Below, piece by piece: positions 19,122 through 28,172 of a DNA stretch of 64,000 nt; position 1 is the stretch's first letter, and the number at the start of each line of letters is the position of its first letter. The notes beneath the pieces are model-generated. The model was not told the DNA's origin, made no database searches, and saw nothing but the letters and a program-made list of their open reading frames with translations. Source of the DNA: Pseudomonas sp. stari2 (GTDB lineage: Bacteria > Pseudomonadota > Gammaproteobacteria > Pseudomonadales > Pseudomonadaceae). A program made the position numbers and the translations under genes. Location of the stretch: NCBI RefSeq assembly GCF_040760005.1, contig NZ_CP099760.1, forward strand, positions 1,917,501-1,981,500, written 5' to 3'.

Positions 19122-19149
19122 TCAAGCGCAGGGTGCTTCCTGTCGATAT
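19122..19149 (+). promoter_or_regulatory. Weak candidate FliA (sigma-28) promoter upstream of the first RTX-like gene
   Basis: TCAA, a 16-base spacer, then GTCGATAT resembles the flagellar late promoter (TAAA/TCAA-N15-GCCGATAA), with 6 of 8 matches in the -10 box and one extra spacer base. It is about 93 bp before the ATG. No equally good site is seen before the second RTX-like gene. Confidence 0.3.
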
Positions 19150-19211
19150 CAACACATTGCAGTTCAAGAAAATGATGCCGCGGTGACGTGTGATCGCCAC
19201 GCTGGCCTGTA

Positions 19212-19237
19212 CCGGTTCACAAACAAGGCAAGGAAGA
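19212..19237 (+). repeat. Leader sequence shared by the two RTX-like genes (copy 1)
   Basis: CCGGTTCACAAACAAGGCA followed by AGGAAGA closely matches 23085-23110 just before the second RTX-like gene. It contains the AAGGAAG ribosome binding site and suggests both genes arose by duplication including the leader. Confidence 0.55.
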
Positions 19238-19241
19238 TGTA

Positions 19242-22200
19242 ATGGCAGTAATCAACGGGACAAACGGCGCGGATACGCTGAACGGTACGAGTGGGGATGA
19301 CGAGATCAATGGCCTGGGTGGCAATGATGTGATTATCGGGAGTGCCGGGGCTGACAAAATTGACGGTGGCGCCGCTTTCGACACGGTCGATTACTCGGCT
19401 TCACCCGCCGGGGTCAATGTCGACATCCGTCCGGGCACCGGTTTGCCCGGCACCGGTGGTGATGCGCAAGGCGACACGCTGACCGGTATTGAAAAGGTCA
19501 TCGGTTCGGCGTTCAACGATACCTTCACGACTGAGGCATCGTTGTATGCCACCTATGAAGGCGGCGCCGGAGATGACATCTATTACGTCAACGGCGGTGG
19601 TGTGACCATCATCGAACAGGCCGGTGGTGGCAATGATGAGGTGAGGGTCAGCTGGAAGGATCACACCCTGGCGGCCAATATCGAGCGCCTGACTTATGTC
19701 GGCACCGGTTCGTTCACCGGCGTAGGCAACGCCAGCGACAACATCATCACTGGCGGTGCAAATAACGACATCCTCAAGGGCGGCGGCGGTGCCGACCAGT
19801 TTTTCGGTGGCGCGGGGCGCGACACGGTGTCCTACGACGACAGCACCGTTGCAGTGAGCATCAACCTGAAAACCGGCGTCAACTCGGGCATTGCAGCGGG
19901 TGACACTTATAACAGTATCGAAGTGATCGCCGGGTCCAATTACAACGACACCTTCGTGGTCGATAGCCGGATCACTGCTATTGATGGCGGCGCCGGTTTC
20001 GATACGGTCGATTACTCGACATCGTCGGCGGCAGTCAATGTGGATATTCGTCCGGGCACTGGACTGGCAGGTGTTGGTGGCGATTCGCAAGGCGTGACCC
20101 TGACCGGTATCGAAAAGGTCATCGGTTCGGCGTTCAACGATACCTTCACGACTGAGGCATCGTTGTATGCCACGTATGAAGGCGGCGCCGGAGATGACAC
20201 CTATTACGTCAATGGCGGTGGTGTGACCATCATCGAACAGGCCGGCGGTGGCAACGATGAGGTACGGGTCAGCTGGAAGGACCACACCCTGGCGGCCAAT
20301 ATCGAGCGTCTGACCTATGTCGGCACCGGCTCGTTTACCGGCGTGGGCAATGACAGCGACAACATCATCACTGGCGGTGCGGGCAACGATATCTTCAAGG
20401 GAGGTGGCGGCGCCGACCAGTTCATCGGTGGCGCAGGCATGGACACCGTGTCCTATGACGACAGTACCGTAGGTGTCACGCTCAATCTGAAGACCGGGGT
20501 CAACAGCGGAATCGCTGCGGGTGACGTCTATGACAGCATCGAAGCGATCAGTGGCTCCAAATACAACGACACATTCATTGCCGATGGTCGCGTGTTTGCG
20601 TTCAACGGTGGTCTCGGTGGCTTCGATACGGTCGATTACTCATCTTCGTCGGCGGCAGTCAACGTGGATATTCGCCCGGGCACTGGACTGGCAGGTGTTG
20701 GTGGTGATGCGCAGGGCGACACCCTGACGGAGATCGACAAGGTCATCGGTTCGTCCTTCAACGACACCTTCACGGCCGCTGCCATCAGCTTCGCGACTTT
20801 TGAAGGCGGCGCCGGAGATGACACCTATTACGTCAATGGCGGTGGTGTGACCATCATCGAACAGGCCGGCGGTGGCAACGATGAGGTACGGGTCAGCTGG
20901 AAGGACCACACCCTGGCGGCCAATATCGAGCGTCTGACCTATGTCGGCACCGGCTCGTTTACCGGCGTGGGCAATGACAGCGACAACATCATCACTGGCG
21001 GTGCGGGCAACGATATCTTCAAGGGAGGTGGCGGTGCCGACCAGTTCATCGGTGGCGCAGGCATGGACACCGTGTCCTATGACGACAGTACCGTAGGTGT
21101 CACGCTCAATCTGAAGACCGGGGTCAACAGCGGAATCGCTGCGGGTGACGTCTATGACAGCATCGAAGCGATCAGTGGCTCCAAATACAACGACACATTC
21201 ATTGCCGATGGTCGCGTGTTTGCGTTCAACGGTGGTCTCGGTGGCTTCGATACGGTCGATTACTCATCTTCGTCGGCGGCAGTCAACGTGGATATTCGCC
21301 CGGGCACTGGACTGGCAGGTGTTGGTGGTGATGCGCAGGGCGACACCCTGACGGAGATCGACAAGGTCATCGGTTCGTCCTTCAACGACACCTTCACGGC
21401 CGCTGCCATCAGCTTCGCGACTTTTGAAGGCGGCGCCGGAGATGACATCTACTACGTCAATGGCGGTGGTGTGACCATCATCGAACAGGCCGGCGGTGGC
21501 AACGATGAGGTACGGGTCAGCTGGAAGGATCACACCCTGGCGGCCAATATCGAGCGCCTGACTTATGTCGGCACCGGTTCGTTTACCGGCGTGGGCAATG
21601 ACAGCGACAACATCATCACTGGCGGTGCGGGCAACGATATCTTCAAGGGAGGTGGCGGTGCCGACCAGTTCATCGGTGGCGCAGGCATGGACACCGTGTC
21701 CTATGACGACAGCACAACGGGCGTCAGCATCAATCTGAAAACCGGTGTCAACTCGGGGATCGCAGCAGGCGACACCTACAACAGCATCGAGGCAATGACG
21801 GGCTCGAAGTACAACGATGTCTTCGTTGGCAACTCTGCGGCAATCGCAATCAACGGCGGCCTTGGCCTGGACATGGTCAGCTATGAGTCATCGGACAGCG
21901 CGGTCACCATCGACCTGAAAACCAACGCCAACGCCGGCGATGCCGCGGGCGATACCTTCACCGGGATCGAGATCTTCCAGGGCAGTCGTTTCGCTGACAC
22001 GTTCCTGGGTTCCACCGCCAACGACAACTTCGTGGGTGGAGCCGGTGCCGACGTGTTCGACGGTCGTGAAGGCATTGACACGGTCTGGTACGCCAACAAC
22101 GCCACCGCCGTGAATATCAACCTGCAGACCGGTGTCAGCCAGGGTGGTGATGCCGAGGGCGATGTCTTCATCAATATCGAGAGTCTGATCGGGACGAACT

Positions 22201-22895
22201 TCAATGACACGTTGATCGGCAATGCTGCCGCCAATGGTCTGGAGGGCGGTCTGGGTAACGACGTCATTTATGGCGGGGATGGCAACGATGTCATCTATGG
22301 CAGCCTGTACACCCCGCTCGGACCGTTCGCCGTGAATGTCGCAGCGGGTGGGCCGCAGGCTGACCTTCTGTATGGCGGCAATGGCGACGACGTCATCGTT
22401 GCCGCCACCGATGACCGAGGCACCCAGGCCTTTGGTGAAGCCGGCAATGACACCATTACCGTGGGGTATGGCGTGGCTGACGGTGGTGAGGGCAACGATC
22501 TGCTGACCGGGATTGGCGCCGGCTACTCGCTGTTCGGTGGAGCGGGTGCTGACAAACTGGTTCTGGTAGGTGGTCCGGGTTCGGCGTTCGGCGGCGAGGA
22601 TAATGACACCTACATTGTCAATACCACGAAACTGGTCACCATTCAGGACACCGGCACCAGTTCCGGCGACACGTTGATCCTGACGAACATCAGTACTCAG
22701 CAACTGCTGCTTGACCGGGTCGGCAATGACCTGTTCCTGCATCAGTACAGCGTCTTCGAAGGCCAGACTCCGGAAGACGGCGTGCGACTGAAGGACTGGT
22801 TCGCCGGTTTCAACAATATTGAGTATATCCAGACCTCTGACGGCAAGTTCATCAACCTGCCAACCGGCAATGACGGGTTCGCCATGTTCGGTTGA
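19242..22895 (+). CDS. RTX-like Ca-binding tandem-repeat protein 1
   Basis: A 1217-aa acidic, Gly/Asp/Asn-rich protein. It starts directly in repeats (MAVINGTNGADTLNGTSGDD), with no Sec signal and no membrane helix. RTX-type nonapeptide runs are seen throughout, for example GGAGDDIYYVNGG and GGDGNDVIYG. Residues about 41-870 are four copies of a 207-208-aa unit, each of two related halves (FDTVDYS... and DTVSYDD...). A degenerate fifth unit and a distinct C-terminal part ending DGFAMFG follow. This fits a type I-secreted surface or extracellular protein, but no secretion genes are nearby. Neighbours are a flagellin glycosyltransferase and sugar genes. Function unknown. Confidence 0.85.
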   Translation: MAVINGTNGADTLNGTSGDDEINGLGGNDVIIGSAGADKIDGGAAFDTVDYSASPAGVNVDIRPGTGLPGTGGDAQGDTLTGIEKVIGSAFNDTFTTEASLYATYEGGAGDDIYYVNGGGVTIIEQAGGGNDEVRVSWKDHTLAANIERLTYVGTGSFTGVGNASDNIITGGANNDILKGGGGADQFFGGAGRDTVSYDDSTVAVSINLKTGVNSGIAAGDTYNSIEVIAGSNYNDTFVVDSRITAIDGGAGFDTVDYSTSSAAVNVDIRPGTGLAGVGGDSQGVTLTGIEKVIGSAFNDTFTTEASLYATYEGGAGDDTYYVNGGGVTIIEQAGGGNDEVRVSWKDHTLAANIERLTYVGTGSFTGVGNDSDNIITGGAGNDIFKGGGGADQFIGGAGMDTVSYDDSTVGVTLNLKTGVNSGIAAGDVYDSIEAISGSKYNDTFIADGRVFAFNGGLGGFDTVDYSSSSAAVNVDIRPGTGLAGVGGDAQGDTLTEIDKVIGSSFNDTFTAAAISFATFEGGAGDDTYYVNGGGVTIIEQAGGGNDEVRVSWKDHTLAANIERLTYVGTGSFTGVGNDSDNIITGGAGNDIFKGGGGADQFIGGAGMDTVSYDDSTVGVTLNLKTGVNSGIAAGDVYDSIEAISGSKYNDTFIADGRVFAFNGGLGGFDTVDYSSSSAAVNVDIRPGTGLAGVGGDAQGDTLTEIDKVIGSSFNDTFTAAAISFATFEGGAGDDIYYVNGGGVTIIEQAGGGNDEVRVSWKDHTLAANIERLTYVGTGSFTGVGNDSDNIITGGAGNDIFKGGGGADQFIGGAGMDTVSYDDSTTGVSINLKTGVNSGIAAGDTYNSIEAMTGSKYNDVFVGNSAAIAINGGLGLDMVSYESSDSAVTIDLKTNANAGDAAGDTFTGIEIFQGSRFADTFLGSTANDNFVGGAGADVFDGREGIDTVWYANNATAVNINLQTGVSQGGDAEGDVFINIESLIGTNFNDTLIGNAAANGLEGGLGNDVIYGGDGNDVIYGSLYTPLGPFAVNVAAGGPQADLLYGGNGDDVIVAATDDRGTQAFGEAGNDTITVGYGVADGGEGNDLLTGIGAGYSLFGGAGADKLVLVGGPGSAFGGEDNDTYIVNTTKLVTIQDTGTSSGDTLILTNISTQQLLLDRVGNDLFLHQYSVFEGQTPEDGVRLKDWFAGFNNIEYIQTSDGKFINLPTGNDGFAMFG
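19362..21851 (+). repeat. Four tandem 621/621/624/624-bp coding repeats
   Basis: Units begin at 19362, 19983, 20604 and 21228, each at a codon for the (N/D)GG...FDTVDYS motif; the next, diverged unit begins at 21852. Units 3 and 4 carry one extra codon (GLGGFD against GAGFD). Each unit encodes about 207 aa made of two half-modules of about 100 aa. Confidence 0.9.
20179..21426 (+). repeat. Near-identical 624-bp tandem duplication
   Basis: Segment 20179-20802 is repeated at 20803-21426. By eye I find one difference, the synonymous C at 20411 against T at 21035. Flanking copies are visibly more diverged, so this looks like a recent duplication or gene conversion inside the repeat protein. Confidence 0.85.
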
Positions 22896-22944
22896 TAGCA
22901 GGACAGACGCCTCCATGATGGTTTGGTGGTGGCATCGATGATTG

Positions 22945-22977
22945 AAAACAGGCGATCCCGGATCGCCTGTTTTTTTA
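22945..22977 (+). terminator. Intrinsic terminator after RTX-like gene 1
   Basis: AAAACAGGCGATC, loop CCG, GATCGCCTGTTTT plus Ts, 50 bp after the stop codon. The stem core resembles the terminator at 19034. It separates transcription of the two RTX-like genes. Confidence 0.9.
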
Positions 22978-23084
22978 TTTTTTTTCGAGTCGATTCCTTC
23001 CCTGCGAAGTCGTTTGAAATGACCGGAGTCATGGGTTCGGAGTTTATTTTCAGCAAGCTGACGCTCAGCGCTCTTTGACGGTAT

Positions 23085-23110
23085 CCGGTTCAACAACAAC
23101 GCAAGGAAGA
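23085..23110 (+). repeat. Leader sequence shared by the two RTX-like genes (copy 2)
   Basis: CCGGTTCAACAACAACGCA followed by AGGAAGA matches the leader at 19212-19237 with a few changes, and includes the AAGGAAG ribosome binding site. Confidence 0.55.
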
Positions 23111-23115
23111 AACAA

Positions 23116-25524
23116 ATGTCAGTAGTGAATGGAACGAGTGACGTGGATTACCTGGTGGGCACCGATGGCAATGATGAACTCTATGGACTGGAGTCGGATG
23201 ACCAACTGATTGGCAGTGCCGGATCGGACGTACTGGATGGTGGGGAGGGGTTTGATGCGGCGGACTATCGCGTGCTGTCTTCGGCCGTCAATGTCGAGAT
23301 CGGCAATGACGCGTCGACTGTCACGGGCGCCGATGGCAAGCACGATACCTTGCTCAACGTCGAGAAAGTCATCGGTACGTCTTTCAACGACACCTTCACC
23401 GGCAACATTGCCGGTGTGACGCTGGACGGTAGCTGGGGTGACGATGTGTATATCGTCGGCAGCGAAGGCGTGACCATCATCGAAGAAAGCTACGGTGGTT
23501 ACGACGAGCTGCGCACCAGTCTCAACACCATCAAGATGGATCCCTTCATCGAAAAACTGACCTTCACCGGGACAGGTGATTTCAAGGCCTGTGGCAGTGA
23601 CACCGACAACGAGATCGTTGGCGGTGCCGGCAACGACTGGATGTGGGGCGGCGGCGGGGCGGATCACTTCGTGGGTGGCGAAGGTTTCGATACCGTCAGC
23701 TACAGCGACAGTCTCGAAGGGGTGAGAATCGCGGACTGGAGCAACTATGACGGGTTGACCATTGCCTACGGAGACACCTTCACCGGTATCGAAGCCATTG
23801 AAGGTTCGAAGTTCGACGATCTGATCTATCGCTCCGAAGGGTCGATGATCATTGACGGCTCCGATGGCTACGACACGGTGAGCTATAAATGGAACGCGGG
23901 GCCGGTCACCATCGAGATCGGCAGTGGTATCAATGCAGTGGGCGACACCTTTCGCAATGTCGAAAAGATCGTTGGCACCAACAATGCCGATCAGTTTACC
24001 GCCAACATCGGTGGTGTGACCCTGGCCGGTGGCGATTGGAATGATGTGTACATCATCAACAGCACTGGTGTGACCATCGAAGAAGTCGAGGGCTTCATGG
24101 GCGGCACCGATCAGGTGTACACCACGCTGTCCGAGATGCACCTGGATCCGTTCGTTGAAAACCTGACGTACACCGGGACCGGCGATTTTACCGGCTACGG
24201 CAACGACACCTGGAACACGATCGTCGGCGGCAGTGGCAACGACGTGCTGTTCGGCGGTGCCAAAGGCGACTCCTTCGACGGTGGCGACGGTATCGATGTG
24301 CTCAGCTACGGCGACAGCACGGTCGCCATGACGCTGAACTGGGCAACCCGGGAGTTTTCGGGGATCGCTGATGGCGATACGTTCCAGAACATCGAGATCA
24401 TCCGTGGCAGTGACTTCAACGACACTTTTTACGCGACCGGCATGGCCTGGTATTTCGGCCTGGATGGCGGACAGGGGCAGGATCTGCTCAGTTTCAAATA
24501 CGCCTTCATGCCGATGACGATCGACCTGAGCGGTGCAGTCTACAAGCCTTGGGATCCTATGCCTGAATACACCAGCATCGAGTTGATCGAAGGCAGTCAG
24601 TACGTTGATTTCTTCATCGGTTCGGCCGGCAACGAAACGTTCATCGGTGGTGGTGGCGGTGATACGGTCGATGGTCGCGACGGCATCGATAACGTCTGGT
24701 ACCTCACCAGTGCCACGGCGGTAGAGATCAATCTGCAGACCGGTATCAACCTGGGTGGCGATGCACAGGGCGATACGCTGGTCAATGTCGAAGGCGTGAT
24801 GGGCAGTCATTTCGACGACACCTTGACCGGCAACGAAGCGGACAACTACCTGGAAGGCGGGCGCGGCAGCGATCTGATCAATGGCGGTGACGGCAACGAC
24901 GTCATCTACGGCGGCCTGGTATCCGACATCGGACCGTTCAGCCTCGAAGGTGTGGCTGATAATGCGCAGGCCGATCAGTTGTATGGCGGGGCGGGCGATG
25001 ATGTGATCATCAGTGCCGAAAACGATCTGGGCACCAACGCATTCGGTGAAGACGGCAACGACACCGTGACGGTGGTCAACGGCAACGCCATCGGCGGTAT
25101 CGGCAACGACGTATTGACCGGCAAGGGCAGCAGCTACTCGTTGTTCGGAGGTGAGGGTGACGACCGGTTGATTCTCAACCTTGCCGGCCAGCAAGTCTCC
25201 GGTGGTTTCGCCAATGGCGGTGAAGGTGATGACACTTACGTGGTGAACACCTCCGGTCTGGTGGTGATTCAGGACAGCGGCACCAGCCTGAACGACACCC
25301 TGATCCTGAACACCATTGCCAACGCCAGCCAGTTGAACGTGACCCGTATCGGCGACGACGCCTATTTGCACAGCGCCAATGACGGCAGTGTCGGTGCGCC
25401 GACCGGTGGCGTGAAACTGGCGGGCTGGTATGCGGGCTTCAACAACATCGAGCACATTCAGACCGCGGACGGCCAGGCCTTCACCCTGCCAGCCGCTACC
25501 GACGGGTTTGCCCTGTTCGGTTGA
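23116..25524 (+). CDS. RTX-like Ca-binding repeat protein 2
   Basis: An 802-aa paralogue of the preceding protein. It opens with the same kind of repeat (MSVVNGTSDVDYLVGTDGND) and closes with a matching C-terminus (GWYAGFNNIEHIQTADGQ, ending DGFALFG). Repeat units are fewer and well diverged, with no near-identical copies. RTX-type runs include GGDGNDVIYGG and GGAGDDVIIS. No Sec signal or membrane segment is present. Related leader and C-terminus indicate gene duplication. An intrinsic terminator follows on each side, so it is probably its own transcription unit. Function unknown; a secreted or cell-surface Ca-binding role is inferred from the repeats only. Confidence 0.83.
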   Translation: MSVVNGTSDVDYLVGTDGNDELYGLESDDQLIGSAGSDVLDGGEGFDAADYRVLSSAVNVEIGNDASTVTGADGKHDTLLNVEKVIGTSFNDTFTGNIAGVTLDGSWGDDVYIVGSEGVTIIEESYGGYDELRTSLNTIKMDPFIEKLTFTGTGDFKACGSDTDNEIVGGAGNDWMWGGGGADHFVGGEGFDTVSYSDSLEGVRIADWSNYDGLTIAYGDTFTGIEAIEGSKFDDLIYRSEGSMIIDGSDGYDTVSYKWNAGPVTIEIGSGINAVGDTFRNVEKIVGTNNADQFTANIGGVTLAGGDWNDVYIINSTGVTIEEVEGFMGGTDQVYTTLSEMHLDPFVENLTYTGTGDFTGYGNDTWNTIVGGSGNDVLFGGAKGDSFDGGDGIDVLSYGDSTVAMTLNWATREFSGIADGDTFQNIEIIRGSDFNDTFYATGMAWYFGLDGGQGQDLLSFKYAFMPMTIDLSGAVYKPWDPMPEYTSIELIEGSQYVDFFIGSAGNETFIGGGGGDTVDGRDGIDNVWYLTSATAVEINLQTGINLGGDAQGDTLVNVEGVMGSHFDDTLTGNEADNYLEGGRGSDLINGGDGNDVIYGGLVSDIGPFSLEGVADNAQADQLYGGAGDDVIISAENDLGTNAFGEDGNDTVTVVNGNAIGGIGNDVLTGKGSSYSLFGGEGDDRLILNLAGQQVSGGFANGGEGDDTYVVNTSGLVVIQDSGTSLNDTLILNTIANASQLNVTRIGDDAYLHSANDGSVGAPTGGVKLAGWYAGFNNIEHIQTADGQAFTLPAATDGFALFG

Positions 25525-25553
25525 TCCGATCGATTGATTGAGGCCGCTCGATG

Positions 25554-25589
25554 AAAGGGATGAGTCCGGCAACGACTCATCCCTTTTTT
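25554..25589 (+). terminator. Intrinsic terminator after RTX-like gene 2
   Basis: AAAGGGATGAGT, loop of 9, ACTCATCCCTTT plus Ts: a strong 12-bp stem about 30 bp after the stop. Confidence 0.9.
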
Positions 25590-25626
25590 CATGCCCGTGT
25601 CCCCATCGACGCAGTGCCGGTGGAGC

Positions 25627-25642
25627 TGGCGCGTTTCCTGCA
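25627..25642 (+). promoter_or_regulatory. Sigma-54 promoter for the sugar-biosynthesis operon
   Basis: TGGCGCGTTTCCTGCA matches TGGCACG-N4-TTGCW at all but two consensus positions, with GG and GC spaced by 10. It lies 135 bp before rfbF, just after the upstream terminator, and faces a 14-gene run. This would place glycan synthesis under RpoN, and probably FleQ. Confidence 0.6.
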
Positions 25643-25777
25643 AGTCCCCCTCAAATCGCCATAAAACGAGCGCTCGCGGCCATTGCCCCGACGCCCGGAC
25701 CGGCAGAAAGGTTTAGCCAGACGGCCGCAAAGCTTGGAAAGCCACGCGCAGCCCTGTGACGAACGAGAGGGGAGACC

Positions 25778-26551
25778 ATGAAGGCAGTTATTTTGGCGGG
25801 TGGCCTGGGCACGCGCATCAGTGAAGAGTCGCACCTCAAGCCGAAACCGATGATCGAGATCGGTGGCAAGCCAATTCTCTGGCACATCATGAAACAGTAT
25901 TCCGCCCACGGAATTCACGACTTCGTGATTTGCCTCGGCTACAAGGGCTACGCGATCAAAGACTTCTTCGCCAACTACTTCCTGCATACCTCCGACGTGA
26001 CCTTCGACATGCGTGAAAACCGCATGGATGTTCACCAGAACTACAGTGAGCCATGGCGCGTGACGCTGGTGGACACGGGTGAGGAAACCATGACCGGTGG
26101 CCGTCTGCGCCGGGTGTCGCGCTATCTGGAAGACGAAAAAGCCTTCTGCTTCACCTACGGCGACGGCGTTTCGGATCTGAACATCAGCGCACTGGTCGAC
26201 TTCCATCTGACCCACGGCAAACTGGCTACAGTGACTGCCGTGCAGCCACCGGGCCGCTATGGTGCTCTGGATCGCGACGGTGACCGGGTACTCGGGTTCA
26301 CCGAAAAACCGCGGGGTGACGGTGGCTGGATCAACGGCGGTTTCTTCGTGCTGTCACCGAAAGTCCTGCCGCTGATCGAAGGTGATTCGACCTCGTGGGA
26401 ATCCGGCCCGCTGGACGGTCTGGCCGAGCGCGGTGAACTGTTGGCCTACCAGCACGAAGGTTTCTGGCAGCCAATGGACACCCTGCGCGACAAGAACCAT
26501 CTCGAAGCGCTGTGGCAGAGCGGGGAGGCCCCATGGAAGCAATGGGCCTGA
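25778..26551 (+). CDS. rfbF: Glucose-1-phosphate cytidylyltransferase RfbF
   Basis: A 257-aa nucleotidyltransferase making CDP-glucose from CTP and glucose 1-phosphate. The N-terminal signature [18 protein letters not shown] and the Lys/Pro motif [19 protein letters not shown] are clear; [11 protein letters not shown] and [10 protein letters not shown] follow as in the RfbF family. The ribosome binding site is GAGGGGAG. First gene of the operon; its 3' end overlaps rfbG by 19 bp. Confidence 0.95.
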   Translation: MKAVILAGGLGTRISEESHLKPKPMIEIGGKPILWHIMKQYSAHGIHDFVICLGYKGYAIKDFFANYFLHTSDVTFDMRENRMDVHQNYSEPWRVTLVDTGEETMTGGRLRRVSRYLEDEKAFCFTYGDGVSDLNISALVDFHLTHGKLATVTAVQPPGRYGALDRDGDRVLGFTEKPRGDGGWINGGFFVLSPKVLPLIEGDSTSWESGPLDGLAERGELLAYQHEGFWQPMDTLRDKNHLEALWQSGEAPWKQWA

Positions 26552-27615
26552 GTCCTGAATTCTGGCGCGGCAAGCGGGTTCTGGTCACCGGGCACACCGG
26601 TTTCAAGGGCAGTTGGCTGACCCTGTGGCTGCAAAGCCTCGGCGCGCAAGTCAGCGGTTTCTCCCTCGACCCGTCGACCGAGCCGAGCCTGTTCGAACTG
26701 GCGCGGGTGCACGAAGGCATCGACGATCAGCGCGGTGATCTGCGTGACCTCGGCGCCTTGCTCGAGATCATCGCCGACACCGAGCCGGAGATCGTCCTGC
26801 ACCTGGCGGCCCAGCCGCTGGTGCGCGAAGGTTATCGCGATCCGCTCGGCACCTACTCCAGCAACGTCATGGGCACCCTGAACCTGCTCGAAGCGATTCG
26901 TCAGGTCGGTTGCGTGCGGGCCTGTGTGCTGGTGACCACCGACAAGGTTTACGCCAACAAGGAATGGCTGTGGCCGTACCGCGAAGACGAAGCCCTCGGT
27001 GGACACGATCCTTATAGCAGCAGCAAGGCTTGCTGCGAATTGCTGGCGCAGTCTTACGCGGCGTCGTTTTTCCCGGCCGACAAGTACGCCGAACATGGTT
27101 TGGCGCTGGCCACCGCGCGTGCCGGCAACGTGCTGGGCGGCGGTGACTTCGCGCCTGAACGGCTGATTCCCGATGTACTGAAAGCCTGGTCGGCCGACGA
27201 GCCGGTGACCCTGCGTTACCCGCAAGCCGTGCGCCCATGGCAGCACGCGCTGGAGCCGCTGGCCGGCTACCTGCAACTGGCTGCCGGGCTCTACGAAGAA
27301 GGTCCGGAGTACGCCGGGGCGTGGAACTTCGGCCCGGGCGAAGCGGACATGTGCAGCGTCGGCGAAGTGGTCGAACTGCTCGCCAACCGCTGGCCTCAGG
27401 CTCGTGGTCTGCGCATCGAACCGAGCGAACTGCACGAAGCCGGCCTGCTGCGTCTGGACAGCAGTCGCGCCCGTCAGGTGCTCGGCTGGCAACCGCGCTG
27501 GTCGTTGCAACAATGCCTGACCCAGACCCTCGACTGGCACCTGGCGTGGCAGAACGGCGACGACATGCGCACTGTGACCCTCGGCCAACTGAACCTGTAC
27601 CGGGGCGCGCTGTGA
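26533..27615 (+). CDS. rfbG: CDP-glucose 4,6-dehydratase RfbG
   Basis: A 360-aa short-chain dehydrogenase/reductase enzyme producing CDP-4-keto-6-deoxyglucose. The NAD-binding motif [14 protein letters not shown] (residues 13-26) is the RfbG variant; the catalytic Tyr and Lys are in [12 protein letters not shown] near residue 160, after [13 protein letters not shown]. The ATG at 26533 has GGGGAGG at good spacing and is preferred over the upstream in-frame codon at 26512; a further ATG at 26542 is possible. It overlaps rfbF by 19 bp and the next gene by 4 bp. Confidence 0.94.
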   Translation: MEAMGLSPEFWRGKRVLVTGHTGFKGSWLTLWLQSLGAQVSGFSLDPSTEPSLFELARVHEGIDDQRGDLRDLGALLEIIADTEPEIVLHLAAQPLVREGYRDPLGTYSSNVMGTLNLLEAIRQVGCVRACVLVTTDKVYANKEWLWPYREDEALGGHDPYSSSKACCELLAQSYAASFFPADKYAEHGLALATARAGNVLGGGDFAPERLIPDVLKAWSADEPVTLRYPQAVRPWQHALEPLAGYLQLAAGLYEEGPEYAGAWNFGPGEADMCSVGEVVELLANRWPQARGLRIEPSELHEAGLLRLDSSRARQVLGWQPRWSLQQCLTQTLDWHLAWQNGDDMRTVTLGQLNLYRGAL

Positions 27616-28172
27616 GCGAGTTTTCCTTGAAACAGTTACCGCTGGCCGGGCTGTTCAGCGTCCAGCACAAACGCTTCGAAGATCAGCGCGGACACTTCGC
27701 CCGGCTGTTCTGCGAGGGCAGCCTGAAAGCGTTCGGCAGCGAATTCCATATCCGCCAGATCAACCATTCCTGCACCCGTGAAAAGGGCAGCGTGCGCGGT
27801 CTGCATTACCAGAATGCCAATGCGCCGGAAGCCAAGCTGATCACCTGCCTGCGCGGTGAAGTGTGGGACGTGGCGGTGGACCTGCGCCCGGATTCGGAAA
27901 CTTTCCTGCACTGGCACGCCGAGCACCTGAAGGCCGGCGACGGTCGCAGCCTGTTGATTCCCGCCGGTTTCGCCCACGGTTTCCAGACCCTTACCGACGA
28001 TGCCGAGCTGCTTTACCTGCACAGCGCCGATTATGCGCCGGAGCACGAGGGCGGGCTGTCGGTGAATGATCCACGGCTGGCGATTGCCTGGCCGTTGCCT
28101 GTCAATAATTTGTCAGCGCGTGATTCCAGCCATCCCGCGCTCGATCAACACTTTGCTGGAGTGCGTCTATGA
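27612..28172 (+). CDS. RmlC/RfbC-like nucleotide-sugar 3,5-epimerase
   Basis: A 186-aa cupin enzyme of the dTDP-4-dehydrorhamnose 3,5-epimerase family, here expected to act on a CDP-4-keto sugar. The catalytic His motif SVRGLHYQ is at about residues 59-66 and the tail motif DYAPEHEGGLSVNDPRL is recognisable. The GTG start at 27612 overlaps the rfbG stop (GTGA), so translation is coupled; the much longer open frame from 27237 lies inside rfbG and is rejected. Whether it epimerises C3, C5 or both cannot be read from sequence. Confidence 0.88.
   Translation: MSEFSLKQLPLAGLFSVQHKRFEDQRGHFARLFCEGSLKAFGSEFHIRQINHSCTREKGSVRGLHYQNANAPEAKLITCLRGEVWDVAVDLRPDSETFLHWHAEHLKAGDGRSLLIPAGFAHGFQTLTDDAELLYLHSADYAPEHEGGLSVNDPRLAIAWPLPVNNLSARDSSHPALDQHFAGVRL

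Noticed and set aside
20600..20750. Horizontal transfer or mobile element as source of the RTX/glycan block
   Set aside because: No transposase, integrase, tRNA or direct repeats flank the block and base composition looks similar to the flagellar genes; variable gene content alone is not evidence.
19362..21851. Long regular repeats that could suggest a CRISPR-like or intergenic satellite array
   Set aside because: Repeats are 621-624 bp, in phase with one open frame and encode Gly/Asp-rich RTX units, so they are coding repeats.
22700..22895. Classical type I secretion signal at the RTX protein C-termini
   Set aside because: The C-termini are similar to each other and end in hydrophobic residues, but I cannot show a defined signal by eye.
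19401..25572. Long reverse-strand open frames over the RTX-like genes (up to 817 codons)
   Set aside because: They mirror the repeat genes, a by-product of GC-rich periodic codons; no ribosome binding sites or domains, and translations are His/Val/Asp-rich shadows.
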